Assembly: GCF_003387165.1 (NCBI RefSeq)
Contig: NZ_QUMW01000014.1
Location: forward strand, 1-64,000
Direction of reading: 5' to 3'
Source of the DNA: Jeotgalicoccus halotolerans
GTDB taxonomy: Bacteria > Bacillota > Bacilli > Staphylococcales > Salinicoccaceae
DNA length: 64,000 nucleotides
Under the pieces are notes generated by a model, which saw only the letters and a list, made by a program, of their open reading frames with translations, searched no databases and was not told the origin of the DNA. The stretch's first letter is position 1. Each line of letters begins with the position of its first letter. The translations under genes were made by a program, and so were the position numbers. This document shows, in pieces, positions 8,736 to 17,552 of the stretch.

Positions 8736-9644
8736 TTAATCTTTATTTCTCGATAACAGCATAATAAAGTAGCAGAGCACTCCGAACAGGAGAGTAATAA
8801 ACAGTGCGTGGAACAGTGCAATGAAAATATTTACCATTGTAAATACAGACAGCATGCCTGTAATTACCTGCAGAATCAGCAATACAAATGCAGTAATCCA
8901 GCATTTTTTAATAAGCGGAGAATCACTGTATTTACGCAGTACATGGATGAGTATAAGCAGCATCCATATTGCGAGTATGCCGACTAAAAATCTGTGTCCC
9001 ATCTGGACCGACTGATAAAAGTTCTCAGGCATTATTTCGCCCGGCATACAGTGCGGCCATTCAGTACATGCAAGCGAAGAGTCAGTGTGTCTGACTAATG
9101 CTCCGCTGTAAATAACAATATATATGTAAATTGTTATCAGTATCGTGTTATATCTTAAAAATGGACTGACATAAATTTTACGTTCATGCTGTCCGTGTGA
9201 GACTTCAAAAATAAGCAGAGTCAAAAGGAAGACTGCAGCGAAACAAATTAATGAAATACCAAAATGAGCTGCGAGGACGAAATCGCCTTCCCAGATGCCG
9301 ATTACAGCTGCTGCACCGATCAGTGACTGGATCAGTATAAAGCTCAGTGACAGGTAAATAAGGAATTTAGCTTCCCGGACATGTCCAATCTGTTTCCAGG
9401 CCATATATCCCAATACTAATAGGAAGATAATAGCAACACCTGAAACTCCGCGGTGTGCGAGCTCGATAATTGTATCGAGCGGCCAGTCTTTTGGAATGAG
9501 CTCCCCGTGACAAAGCGGCCAGGTCTCTCCGCAGCCGTCTTCGGAACCGGTTTTTGTAACAAGTGCGCCGCCGATTTGGACAAAGACCATAATCAGTGTC
9601 GTAATAATCGCTACAATTTTTAAATTTCTGTACAAATAGAACAC
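8736..9644 (-). CDS. ctaA: Heme A synthase CtaA
   Basis: This 302-residue membrane protein of the COX15/CtaA family oxidises the methyl group of heme O to give heme A for the terminal oxidase. It has eight predicted helices, conserved histidines in the LAHRGVSG and MGHRFLVG segments, and a cysteine pair in the first loop (GCGETWPLC) as in B. subtilis CtaA. It is divergent from ctaB, the heme O synthase, across a 309-bp control region, exactly as in Bacillus and Staphylococcus. Confidence 0.95.
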   Translation of the reverse strand: MFYLYRNLKIVAIITTLIMVFVQIGGALVTKTGSEDGCGETWPLCHGELIPKDWPLDTIIELAHRGVSGVAIIFLLVLGYMAWKQIGHVREAKFLIYLSLSFILIQSLIGAAAVIGIWEGDFVLAAHFGISLICFAAVFLLTLLIFEVSHGQHERKIYVSPFLRYNTILITIYIYIVIYSGALVRHTDSSLACTEWPHCMPGEIMPENFYQSVQMGHRFLVGILAIWMLLILIHVLRKYSDSPLIKKCWITAFVLLILQVITGMLSVFTMVNIFIALFHALFITLLFGVLCYFIMLLSRNKD

Positions 9645-9953
9645 CTCTAATAATCGCGTTTCTGTTCGCTATACAAATAATAAATATATATTAGAATACC
9701 GTTCTTTGCAATGTGCAAAGTTTTGAATAGCTCTTAACAATTTATAAAACTATGGTAAAATTAACTAGTGTAGAGATTCATACCATACTCATCTGAGTAT
9801 AAAACAGATTCCGTATCATAATGAGGCATATTGATGAATAATTCATGAACAATGCAAAAAGTAACATTTTTATTTCAAATATGTATAGAAAATGTGGCCG
9901 GGATAATCTATTATTAAAGATAAATGTGTTTGTTTATGAAAGGGGGCGTATAG
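9645..9953. promoter_or_regulatory. ctaA-ctaB divergent control region
   Basis: This 309-bp non-coding interval separates the divergent heme A and heme O synthase genes. It contains three small perfect palindromes: CTTTGCA/TGCAAAG at 9704-9720, ATACTCA/TGAGTAT at 9785-9800 and ATGAAT/ATTCAT at 9834-9846. A possible plus-strand promoter is TTAACA (9734-9739) and TAAAAT (9756-9761) with a 16-bp spacer. No known operator consensus was recognised, and no coding sequence is seen. Confidence 0.5.
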
Positions 9954-10874
9954 ATGCACAGTGATGTATACCAGCGAGAGGTACATCAAACGGCACGCAG
10001 TAAAAAACTGAAAGCAGTTAAAACACTCATCAAGGATGGCATAATTAAAGCGAACTTAATACCTGCGTTTGCAGCGGGCTTTCTTGCTGTTATGTATTAT
10101 AGCATTTCGTTTTTCGAAGCGATTCCTGTCATGCTGTTGATGCTCCTAGGTACTACACTAGTCATCGGAGGCGTTTGTGCCCTTAACAATTTCTATGACA
10201 GAGATATTGACCGGCTGATGAAATCGAAACAGGCAAGACCGAGTATTGATGGAACATTTTCAGGCAAAGAAATTCTTGCAATCGGATTTACGATGCTTGG
10301 ATTTGGCCTCGCAATGCTGTTTTTAATCAATACGACTGTCGGTGTTCTAGGGTTAACCGCAGCCTTCGGTTACGCAGTTGTATATTCGATTTTTGCCAAA
10401 CGACATCTTGTCTCAAACACAATTATAGGTGCAATCCCCGGAGCAATGCCTCCGCTAATTGGCTGGGCTGTTTTTGAACCCAATCTACATATATTAGCGT
10501 GGTCGATGTTCCTCGTAATGTTCTTATGGCAAATGCCTCACTTCTATGCATTGGCTATAAGACGGAGCGATGAATACAAAGAGGCGGGTATTCCAATGCT
10601 GCCTTCTGTGAAAGGGAATGTTCGCACTAGAAACTCGATTATTTTTTGGGTGTCACTTCTTTTGTTCACACCACTTATGATGTTTGAACTTGGTATTTGG
10701 TTTGTTGCATTGACAGCCGCACTTAATGTGGTCTGGTTTTATTTAAGTGTTAATCAGTTCAAACGGATTACGGACTATAATCGCTATGCCGGGCGAATAT
10801 TTGTCTTTTCACTCAACTACGTCGTGATATTTTTCGTCATGATTATCGTAGCCGGCTTACTTGTGAATATTTAA
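9954..10874 (+). CDS. ctaB: Protoheme IX farnesyltransferase (heme O synthase) CtaB
   Basis: This 306-residue UbiA-family prenyltransferase attaches farnesyl to heme B. It shows the first aspartate-rich motif NNFYDRDIDRLMKSKQARP and the second conserved block RRSDEYKEAGIPM, with about nine membrane helices. The ATG follows a strong GAAAGGGGG site. It starts the plus-strand operon ctaBCDEF, 30 bases ahead of ctaC, and supplies heme O to CtaA for the caa3 oxidase. Confidence 0.95.
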   Translation: MHSDVYQREVHQTARSKKLKAVKTLIKDGIIKANLIPAFAAGFLAVMYYSISFFEAIPVMLLMLLGTTLVIGGVCALNNFYDRDIDRLMKSKQARPSIDGTFSGKEILAIGFTMLGFGLAMLFLINTTVGVLGLTAAFGYAVVYSIFAKRHLVSNTIIGAIPGAMPPLIGWAVFEPNLHILAWSMFLVMFLWQMPHFYALAIRRSDEYKEAGIPMLPSVKGNVRTRNSIIFWVSLLLFTPLMMFELGIWFVALTAALNVVWFYLSVNQFKRITDYNRYAGRIFVFSLNYVVIFFVMIIVAGLLVNI

Positions 10875-10904
10875 AAAGTAAATGAATGAAAGAGGGGTCT
10901 AACA

Positions 10905-12038
10905 ATGAATTTAAGTTTTCTTAAAGGTAAGGCATTATTATTGGTTTCTGCTCTTACTCTTTTCCTTGCCGGTTGCGGTACGAATGAATTAAGTACCTTA
11001 AGACCTGCAGGAGAAGTCGGACGCGAACAGTTCAATTTAATGATTTTATCAATCATCATTATGCTGCTTGTTATCGCAGTAGTTGTTGTCTTGTTCACAA
11101 TCGCAGTAACGAAGAGCCGCAGAAGTAAAAAAGCTGAGGATTTCGAACCGGTTGACAAGGCGGGTAACCACACGCTTGAAGTTATCTGGACATCAATTCC
11201 GATTCTTCTGCTTATTGTATTAGCAATTCCAACAGTTTATTTCGTATTTAAACAGGCAGATACTGAAGCTATGACAGATGCTGACGGCAATGTAAACGCC
11301 GAAGAAACAGTTATTAATGTCAGAGCGTACCAGTACTGGTGGGAATTTGAATATCCAAACGAAGAAGTTGTTACAGCACAGGAACTTGTAGTTCCTACAG
11401 ACAAAAAAGTTTACTTCAACCTGCAGGGTGCAGATGTTAAACACTCATTCTGGGTGCCGGCAGCCGGAGGTAAAATGGATACCAACATCGATGGTATCAA
11501 CAGTTTCTATTTAGTCTTTGACGACGATAAAGCCCAGGACGCAGACCGTTTATTCTACGGTAAATGTGCTGAGCTCTGCGGACCATCGCACGCCTTAATG
11601 GACTTTAAAGTAAAAGCCTTGCCTGAAGAAGAGTACGATCAGTGGCTTGCAGATATGAAAGCAGTTGAAGAACCTGTACAGGCTTCATCTGAAGATGCAC
11701 AGCGCGGAGAGGAAATTTTCAATAACTCATGTATGGGCTGTCATGCAGCTACACCGACAAGTCCGGGAGCTATGGGTCCTAACTTAACGAACTTCGGTGA
11801 CCGTGAGTTAATCGCAGGTTATTTAGAACATGATCAGGAAAATCTTGAAGCATGGATTAAAGATCCTGAGTCATTTAAACCGGATAACAAAATGGCAGGC
11901 ACTTACGAATTAACTGACGAAGAAATTGAAGCAGTAGCATCTTACTTAATGGAACTTAAAGTTGAAGAAGGTTCCGGAGATGTATCTCAATTAAGAGAGC
12001 CTGCTGCTGATGAAGAGTCAGAAGAGGGGGGTAACTAG
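10905..12038 (+). CDS. ctaC: caa3 cytochrome c oxidase subunit II CtaC, with fused cytochrome c domain
   Basis: This 377-residue lipoprotein has a signal peptide with lipobox LAGC (cysteine 24), two membrane helices, a cupredoxin domain with the CuA site CAELCGPSH (about 222-230) and a C-terminal cytochrome c domain with heme-binding CMGCH at 276-280. The fused cytochrome identifies a caa3 cytochrome c oxidase rather than a quinol oxidase. The protein ends in an acidic tail. It stops two bases before ctaD. Confidence 0.95.
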   Translation: MNLSFLKGKALLLVSALTLFLAGCGTNELSTLRPAGEVGREQFNLMILSIIIMLLVIAVVVVLFTIAVTKSRRSKKAEDFEPVDKAGNHTLEVIWTSIPILLLIVLAIPTVYFVFKQADTEAMTDADGNVNAEETVINVRAYQYWWEFEYPNEEVVTAQELVVPTDKKVYFNLQGADVKHSFWVPAAGGKMDTNIDGINSFYLVFDDDKAQDADRLFYGKCAELCGPSHALMDFKVKALPEEEYDQWLADMKAVEEPVQASSEDAQRGEEIFNNSCMGCHAATPTSPGAMGPNLTNFGDRELIAGYLEHDQENLEAWIKDPESFKPDNKMAGTYELTDEEIEAVASYLMELKVEEGSGDVSQLREPAADEESEEGGN

Positions 12039-12040
12039 CA

Positions 12041-13960
12041 ATGTCCGAAGCAACAGCTAAAAAACGGGGAATTGGTTCGACGATTTGGGAATACATGACT
12101 ACCGTTGACCATAAGAAAATTGCAATATTGTACTTGATTGCCGGTGGATTCTTCTTCGCACTCGGCGGTATTGAAGCAATGCTGATTCGTCTTCAGCTGG
12201 CAGTGCCGAATAACGATTTCCTTTCAGCGGGACTATTTAACGAAGTCATTACGATGCATGGTACAACGATGATATTCTTAGCCGCGATGCCTCTGTTATT
12301 CGCGTTTATGAACGCTACAGTACCGCTCCAGATTGGTGCGCGTGACGTAGCATTCCCATTCTTGAATTCACTTGGTGTATGGCTATTTATCTTCGGTGGT
12401 ATTTTCCTTAACCTTTCTTGGTTCTTAGGCGGAGCACCGGATGCGGGCTGGACAAGCTACGCATCACTGTCAATTGCATCACCTGGACACGGAATTGACT
12501 TCTATGCACTTGGGTTACAAGTTTCAGGTGCGGGTACTTTAATATCAGGTATTAACTTCGTAACAACTATTATTACGATGAGAGCACCTGGTATGACATA
12601 TATGAGAATGCCGCTTATGACATGGACGTCACTTGTTGCAGGTGTCCTGATTGTCTTTGCATTCCCGCCGTTAACAGCAGGACTTTTCCTGTTAATATTT
12701 GACCGTATGTTCGGTTCCAGCTTCTTCCTTGTAGAGGCTGGAGGTAACACGATTATCTGGGAACACTTATTCTGGATTTTCGGTCACCCGGAAGTATATA
12801 TTTTGATTCTTCCAGCGTTCGGGATATTCTCTGAAATATTCGCAACATTCGCTCGTAAACGTCTATTCGGTTACTCAGCGATGGTATTCGCAACTGTGCT
12901 TATCGGTTTCTTCGGATTCATGGTATGGGCACACCACATGTTTACAGTTGGTCTTGGACCGACAGCTAACGCAATTTTCGCTTTAGCAACAATGGCAATC
13001 GCAGTACCGACAGGTATTAAAATATTTAACTGGATCTTTACTATCTGGGGCGGAAGCATAGAATTTACAACACCTATGATGTACGCACTTGCATTTATTC
13101 CTTCATTCGTTATGGGTGGGGTAACAGGAGTTATGCAGGCAGTAGCTCCAGCTGACTACCAGTATCATGACTCATACTTTATCGTAGCTCACTTCCACTA
13201 TGTAATCGTCGGAGGGGTAGTGTTCGCCTTACTTGCAGGACTTCACTACTACTGGCCGTTAATGTTCGCTACGATGCTGAGTGAGAAACTTGGTAAAGTA
13301 GAATTCTGGCTGTTCTTTGTAGGTTTCCATATGACATTCCTGATCCAGCACTTCTTAGGACTGTGGGGAATGCCGCGCCGAGTATTTACTTATCTCGACG
13401 GACAGGGCTACAACGCAGCAAACTTAATTTCAACCATCGGTGCCCTCTTGATGGCCGCGGCAGTAATTACACTTGTTATTAACATCATTATTACTGTTGC
13501 TAAAAATCAAAGAGTCGGCCGCGATCCTTGGGGCGATGGACGTACGCTTGAGTGGTCATTACCGCTACCGGTACCATATTACAACTTTGCACAGCTGCCT
13601 TTAGTACGCGGACTTGATGCATTCTGGATTGAGAAAAAAGAAGGCAATGGCGAAATGCTTCCGGCTGAATCGCTTGATGATTTCCATATGCCAAACAATT
13701 CAATCATTCCATTTGTTATGTCACTTGGTCTGTTTATCGCTTCCTTCGGTGCACTGTACTTTGCTTCAGGCAAAGAATGGGCAATCGATGCAGTAGCAGA
13801 TTTACCAGTAAGACCTTGGGCATTCTGGGTACTTGTAATCGGACTTGCAATTACATTTATCTCAATGATTACACGTTCATTTAAAGATGATCTTGGCTAC
13901 TATGTAACGAAAGAAGAAGTATTGAGAGATCTTGAAGAACAGGAAAGGGGTGCTAAATAA
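12041..13960 (+). CDS. ctaD: Cytochrome c oxidase subunit I CtaD
   Basis: This 639-residue catalytic heme-copper subunit contains the low-spin heme ligand region ITMHGTTM, the CuB/cross-linked tyrosine motif GHPEVY, the CuB histidine pair WAHHMF and the distal heme-ligand block VAHFHYVI. At 639 residues it is slightly longer than typical and has extra C-terminal helices like Bacillus CtaD. It pumps protons while reducing oxygen to water in the cell membrane. Its stop overlaps the ctaE start (TAATG). Confidence 0.97.
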   Translation: MSEATAKKRGIGSTIWEYMTTVDHKKIAILYLIAGGFFFALGGIEAMLIRLQLAVPNNDFLSAGLFNEVITMHGTTMIFLAAMPLLFAFMNATVPLQIGARDVAFPFLNSLGVWLFIFGGIFLNLSWFLGGAPDAGWTSYASLSIASPGHGIDFYALGLQVSGAGTLISGINFVTTIITMRAPGMTYMRMPLMTWTSLVAGVLIVFAFPPLTAGLFLLIFDRMFGSSFFLVEAGGNTIIWEHLFWIFGHPEVYILILPAFGIFSEIFATFARKRLFGYSAMVFATVLIGFFGFMVWAHHMFTVGLGPTANAIFALATMAIAVPTGIKIFNWIFTIWGGSIEFTTPMMYALAFIPSFVMGGVTGVMQAVAPADYQYHDSYFIVAHFHYVIVGGVVFALLAGLHYYWPLMFATMLSEKLGKVEFWLFFVGFHMTFLIQHFLGLWGMPRRVFTYLDGQGYNAANLISTIGALLMAAAVITLVINIIITVAKNQRVGRDPWGDGRTLEWSLPLPVPYYNFAQLPLVRGLDAFWIEKKEGNGEMLPAESLDDFHMPNNSIIPFVMSLGLFIASFGALYFASGKEWAIDAVADLPVRPWAFWVLVIGLAITFISMITRSFKDDLGYYVTKEEVLRDLEEQERGAK

Positions 13961-14586
13961 TGGCTGAAATGAAATATAATGTCCCTAATGAACAGTGGCC
14001 TGAGCACCCGGAGACAGCAACACTGGAAGGTAAAAATAAATTCGTTGGTTTCTGGACCTTCTTAGGCGGAGAGACAGTATTATTCGCTTCATTATTCGCG
14101 ACGTACATGGCATTAAAAGACAGTGTACCGAGCTCGGATCATATGCTTGCAGCTGACTTGTTCCACCTTGAACTTGCATTTGTTATGACGATGTTATTAC
14201 TTACATCGTCACTGACGAGTGTATACGCGGTGTATCACATGCGTAATAATAACTTCAGTAAAATGCAGTTATGGCTAGCTATTACAGTACTTCTTGGTGC
14301 AGGATTTTTAGCACTTGAAATTTACGAGTTCTATGAATATGTTCACCTTGGACATACTTTCAGATCCAGCGCCTTCGGTAGTGCATTCTACATTCTGATC
14401 GGTACTCACGGTTTCCACGTAATTATCGGTCTGATCTGGATTACGGGTCTGATTATCCGTAACGCGACGCGCGGCTTATCAGTATACACAGCAGCTAAAG
14501 TGAACACAGCAGCGCTGTACTGGCACTTCATTGACGTTGTGTGGGTATTTATCTTCACAATCGTTTACTTGTTAGGAGTGATATAA
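13960..14586 (+). CDS. ctaE: Cytochrome c oxidase subunit III CtaE
   Basis: This 208-residue five-helix membrane subunit of the heme-copper oxidase shows the subunit III hallmarks GFWTFLGGETVLFASLFATY and GTHGFHVIIGL, and ends in the helix containing WHFIDVVWVFIF. It stabilises subunit I. It is translationally coupled to ctaD by overlap and directly abuts ctaF. Confidence 0.95.
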   Translation: MAEMKYNVPNEQWPEHPETATLEGKNKFVGFWTFLGGETVLFASLFATYMALKDSVPSSDHMLAADLFHLELAFVMTMLLLTSSLTSVYAVYHMRNNNFSKMQLWLAITVLLGAGFLALEIYEFYEYVHLGHTFRSSAFGSAFYILIGTHGFHVIIGLIWITGLIIRNATRGLSVYTAAKVNTAALYWHFIDVVWVFIFTIVYLLGVI

Positions 14587-14928
14587 ATGGGTGATTTACA
14601 AGAGAAACCAATGACAGAAACTCAGCTGAGAAATCTTAGACGTCAGAGAACAAAAGAGATGCGCTTGCAGCTTACAGGATTTTCATTTATGATTTTCTTA
14701 ACATTTATGGCATTCTGTATGGTTGCGTTGGAGTTTGATCCAACCTTCATCATGGGGATTGTAATACTCTTTGCCTTCATCCAGGTTGCACTGCAGTTTT
14801 ACTACTTCATGCACATGAAAGATAAAGGGCATGATTTTGCGAAACTGTTTATGGTTTTAGGATTGTATTTCGCAATTGCTTTCTGCGTAACATTCATATA
14901 TATCGTATGGATTGGCGAACCGATCTAA
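14587..14928 (+). CDS. ctaF: Cytochrome c oxidase subunit IV CtaF
   Basis: This 113-residue small subunit has three hydrophobic helices and the conserved QFYYFMHMKDKGH segment of prokaryotic oxidase subunit IV. It begins immediately after the ctaE stop codon and is the last gene before a strong terminator. It probably assists CuB insertion and complex assembly, as described for homologues. Confidence 0.93.
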   Translation: MGDLQEKPMTETQLRNLRRQRTKEMRLQLTGFSFMIFLTFMAFCMVALEFDPTFIMGIVILFAFIQVALQFYYFMHMKDKGHDFAKLFMVLGLYFAIAFCVTFIYIVWIGEPI

Positions 14929-14931
14929 TGC

Positions 14932-14968
14932 AAAAAAAGATGGCCTTCTTAGAAGGTCATCTTTTTTT
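14932..14968 (+). terminator. Terminator of the ctaBCDEF operon
   Basis: A long stem with one wobble pair (14932-14949 with 14951-14968) ends in T7 directly after the ctaF stop. Confidence 0.9.
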
Positions 14969-14986
14969 GGTCAACAGTTTGTCACT

Positions 14987-15016
14987 TTGTGTGTTTTTAT
15001 CGTCTTGAGTTATAAT
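14987..15016 (+). promoter_or_regulatory. ctaG promoter
   Basis: TTGTGT (14987-14992) and a perfect TATAAT (15011-15016) with an 18-bp spacer lie after the ctaF terminator and before ctaG. Confidence 0.65.
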
Positions 15017-15066
15017 AATAATAAATTTATACTAGAGATAATAAGGTTAAATTTAAGGTGGTAGGT

Positions 15067-16026
15067 ATGGGAAATATAACTTCAATTAAAATTTTCGGTT
15101 TTATGGCAAACTGGAGTCCGTTTTTTATGGCTTTCATTATTCTTGTTACGGCAGTATTCTTCCTTGTCACAACGAGATGGTATAAAGAATTTGAAGGGGG
15201 ACGTCCTCTGACGAAAAAAGAGGGTAGCCTCTTTGCAGTCAATATGATTTTACTGTATGCAATGTACGGCTCTCCAGTCGACTTATTAAGTCATATATTA
15301 TTTACATTCCACATGGTGCAGATGGCTTTTGTATTATTCTTAATTGCACCGCTGATGTATTTTAGCGTGCCGGCTTATCTGCAGAAATATATCGTTTCAT
15401 TGCCGGTAATCGGTCCGGTGCTGAGATTAGGTGCGAAAAAACCTTTAATCTCACTGATGCTGCTTATCGCTGCTTTTTCAATCTACCATTTACCTGTTGT
15501 TATGGACAACCTGAAAATGAGTGCAACTCTTCATACTTTAGTACTCGCAGTAATGTTCCTGACAGCCTTAATGGCGTTTTACCCGATGTTCAACAAAGTT
15601 GAACCTGAAGAAGAGCATATGGGCGGATTGTTTAAACTTCTTTATATTTTTGGAATCGGAGCTTTTGTTACTCCGGCATGTGCACTGATTATTTTCTCAA
15701 GCACACCGATTTATGCTACTTTTACAGAAGGTGAAGCGTGGTTAAGTGCGATGGAGTTATGCGTACCTTCAGGTATTCTTGACAGTATTTCCGGAGCAGG
15801 GATGATTTCCGGACCGGAATACTTTACAAACTCAACGCCTTTGAATGACCAGCAGACAGGCGGTATTATAATGAAAGTACTGCAGGAAGTATTCTTCGGA
15901 GTAATGCTCGCTCACATATTCTTTAAATGGTTCAATGAAGAACGCAGAGATGAAAATCAGATTACAGAACGTGCCCTGGCAAAAGCACAGGCACAAAAAG
16001 AAATGAATAACCGGTTTAGAGCATAG
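15067..16026 (+). CDS. ctaG: Cytochrome c oxidase assembly factor CtaG
   Basis: This membrane protein of about 319 residues belongs to the Bacillus-type CtaG (caa3_CtaG) family, needed for activity of caa3 oxidase and thought to help copper-centre formation. It has about seven helices and conserved MYGSPVDLLSHILFTFHM and SIYHLPVVMD segments. The ATG at 15067 is preceded by AAGGTGG at good spacing; an in-frame GTG three codons upstream overlaps that site. It is followed 11 bases later by the DUF420 gene. Confidence 0.92.
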   Translation: MGNITSIKIFGFMANWSPFFMAFIILVTAVFFLVTTRWYKEFEGGRPLTKKEGSLFAVNMILLYAMYGSPVDLLSHILFTFHMVQMAFVLFLIAPLMYFSVPAYLQKYIVSLPVIGPVLRLGAKKPLISLMLLIAAFSIYHLPVVMDNLKMSATLHTLVLAVMFLTALMAFYPMFNKVEPEEEHMGGLFKLLYIFGIGAFVTPACALIIFSSTPIYATFTEGEAWLSAMELCVPSGILDSISGAGMISGPEYFTNSTPLNDQQTGGIIMKVLQEVFFGVMLAHIFFKWFNEERRDENQITERALAKAQAQKEMNNRFRA

Positions 16027-16037
16027 GAGGAAAAATC

Positions 16038-16499
16038 TTGGACATATATTTTATCCTGCCCACACTCAGTACATCATTTATCGTATTGAGTGCGATATTT
16101 ATGGGTATTGGTGTTTATCATATTAAAAAAGGGCACGTGCTGACACATGAGAAATTCATGACACTCGCTGCATGGTCGGCGTTAACATTTTTCGTTATTT
16201 ATATATCGAAAACTGTATTCCTTGGAAACACTCAATTTGGCGGACCTGAATCGCTTGAAATTTACTATGTAATTTTCCTTGTCAGTCATATTATACTGGC
16301 TACTACGGGAGGAATTTTCGGAGGAATCCAAGTGTTCACCGGCAAGAAAAACAAACTGCGCCAGCACAGAAAGTTCGGTATGACAACAGCGACAATCTGG
16401 TTCTTCACTGCAGTGACAGGTATCATGGTCTATATCATACTTTATATTTTATATCCGGGCGGAGAAACGACCGGTCTGTGGGATGCAATATTCCATTAG
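16038..16499 (+). CDS. ctaM: DUF420 oxidase assembly protein (CtaM/YozB)
   Basis: This 153-residue four-helix membrane protein is of the DUF420 family, with conserved HIKKGHVLTHEKFM near residue 35 and a loop containing RQHRKFG. The S. aureus member, CtaM, is required for function of the aa3-type quinol oxidase; here the gene is coupled to ctaG and a caa3 oxidase, suggesting a shared heme-copper maturation role. The start is TTG preceded by AGGAGG. Confidence 0.88.
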   Translation: MDIYFILPTLSTSFIVLSAIFMGIGVYHIKKGHVLTHEKFMTLAAWSALTFFVIYISKTVFLGNTQFGGPESLEIYYVIFLVSHIILATTGGIFGGIQVFTGKKNKLRQHRKFGMTTATIWFFTAVTGIMVYIILYILYPGGETTGLWDAIFH

Positions 16500-16508
16500 A
16501 ATTAATAA

Positions 16509-16540
16509 AAACCTCTTACAGATTACTGTAAGAGGTATTA
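16509..16540 (+). terminator. Hairpin after ctaM
   Basis: A perfect 10-bp stem (16511-16520 with 16527-16536) lies after the stop. The following T-stretch is broken (ATTATTATG), so it may be a weak terminator or a processing barrier. Confidence 0.6.
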
Positions 16541-16561
16541 TTATGTAGCAGCTGCTGGAAA

Positions 16562-16927
16562 TTAAATGCCCGCAACTGAAGTCAGTTCCTTGCTGATTGT
16601 TCTGATTTTGCTGATCGCATGTTCAACGATGCGTTCAGGGAATACTTCATCGCTGCCGTATTCGATACCAGTCGGGTAGTAATGTTTCCCCATATAAGGA
16701 TCCATTAACTGTAATGTTGCATTATTTGCACCGACATCACCGTCTACTGCATATCCAGGAAAACGTAAGTAATAAATACCTTCAGGAATTTCGTATTTAT
16801 AATCGAAAGTCATACGCTCGTAATCCCAACTGCCGCCAAGAACACAACCATTGTGGTTCATAATTTCCTGCAGTGAGCCTTGTGGAATGACTACATTTTC
16901 AATACCTGAGTTTTCAAAAACCATCAT
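16562..16927 (-). CDS. YugN-like family protein
   Basis: This protein of about 121 residues shows the YugN family features GGSWDYERMTFDYK and YYLRFPGYAVDGDVG. It is cytosolic and of unknown function. The start at 16927 is chosen because a GGGGGC site is at correct spacing; five upstream in-frame codons overlap that site. It is divergent from ylbF across an interval containing a perfect 11-bp palindrome. Confidence 0.8.
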   Translation of the reverse strand: MMVFENSGIENVVIPQGSLQEIMNHNGCVLGGSWDYERMTFDYKYEIPEGIYYLRFPGYAVDGDVGANNATLQLMDPYMGKHYYPTGIEYGSDEVFPERIVEHAISKIRTISKELTSVAGI

Positions 16928-16993
16928 TTTGCCCCCTATCATTTATCCATTACCCTAATTTTAATCTATTACAATACAGGTTGCAAATGGTAT

Positions 16994-17027
16994 TTATCAT
17001 ATAGTAACAAATGTGTCTATATGATAA
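16994..17027. promoter_or_regulatory. Palindromic operator-like site between yugN-type gene and ylbF
   Basis: TTATCATATAG (16994-17004) and CTATATGATAA (17017-17027) form a perfect 11-bp inverted repeat with a 12-bp spacer. Each arm contains TATGAT reading outward, so the symmetrical site could be two divergent -10 boxes, a dimeric regulator operator, or both. No -35 elements fit clearly. Confidence 0.55.
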
Positions 17028-17050
17028 AATCGTTAAGGAGAGGTGATTAT

Positions 17051-17488
17051 ATGATAGCAATTATGGATTTTGAAATTTTGGATTCACTAGACTCTCTAAA
17101 CGATATGGTTACTGAGACAGCAGAATATAAAAACTACTGTAATTATAAAGCACTCTTGGATACAGATGATGAAGTCAGAGGCATGATTAAACACTTTGCG
17201 CGTTTAAAAGAGAACTTTATCGACGTTGAACGTTTTGGTAAATATCACCCTGATTTCAGCACGAAACGAAAAGAGATTAACCAGTATAAAAAAGCCTTGG
17301 ACATGCATCCGATTATAATGGAGTACCGGAGAGCGGAATTTCAGCTGCAGTCGCTGCTGGATGAAATACTCTTTATTATAGGGCAGTCAGTCAGTCCCCA
17401 TGCAAATATCGTCAGCAGTAATCCATTTTTCTCAAACAGTTCAAACAGCGGCTGTGCAACAGGCGGAAGCTGCGGCTGCGCAGGCTAA
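17051..17488 (+). CDS. ylbF: YlbF/RicF family regulator
   Basis: This 145-residue helical protein belongs to the com_ylbF (DUF964) family. In B. subtilis YlbF (RicF) joins YmcA and YaaT in an iron-sulfur complex that steers RNase Y in mRNA maturation. The C-terminus here, CATGGSCGCAG, has the clustered cysteines used for cluster binding in that complex. The ATG at 17051 follows AAGGAGAGGTGAT; a longer in-frame start overlaps the palindrome upstream. Followed by ylbG after a GDPD gene, as part of the conserved ylb region. Confidence 0.88.
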   Translation: MIAIMDFEILDSLDSLNDMVTETAEYKNYCNYKALLDTDDEVRGMIKHFARLKENFIDVERFGKYHPDFSTKRKEINQYKKALDMHPIIMEYRRAEFQLQSLLDEILFIIGQSVSPHANIVSSNPFFSNSSNSGCATGGSCGCAG

Positions 17489-17503
17489 TATAAATTTAAA
17501 TTC

Positions 17504-17536
17504 AAAACACAGTTCCTCTTCGGAACTGTGTTTTTT
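17504..17536 (+). terminator. Terminator of ylbF
   Basis: A perfect 13-bp stem (17504-17516 with 17522-17534) is followed by T-rich sequence. Confidence 0.9.
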
Positions 17537-17552
17537 ATTGGAGAGAGTAGGA

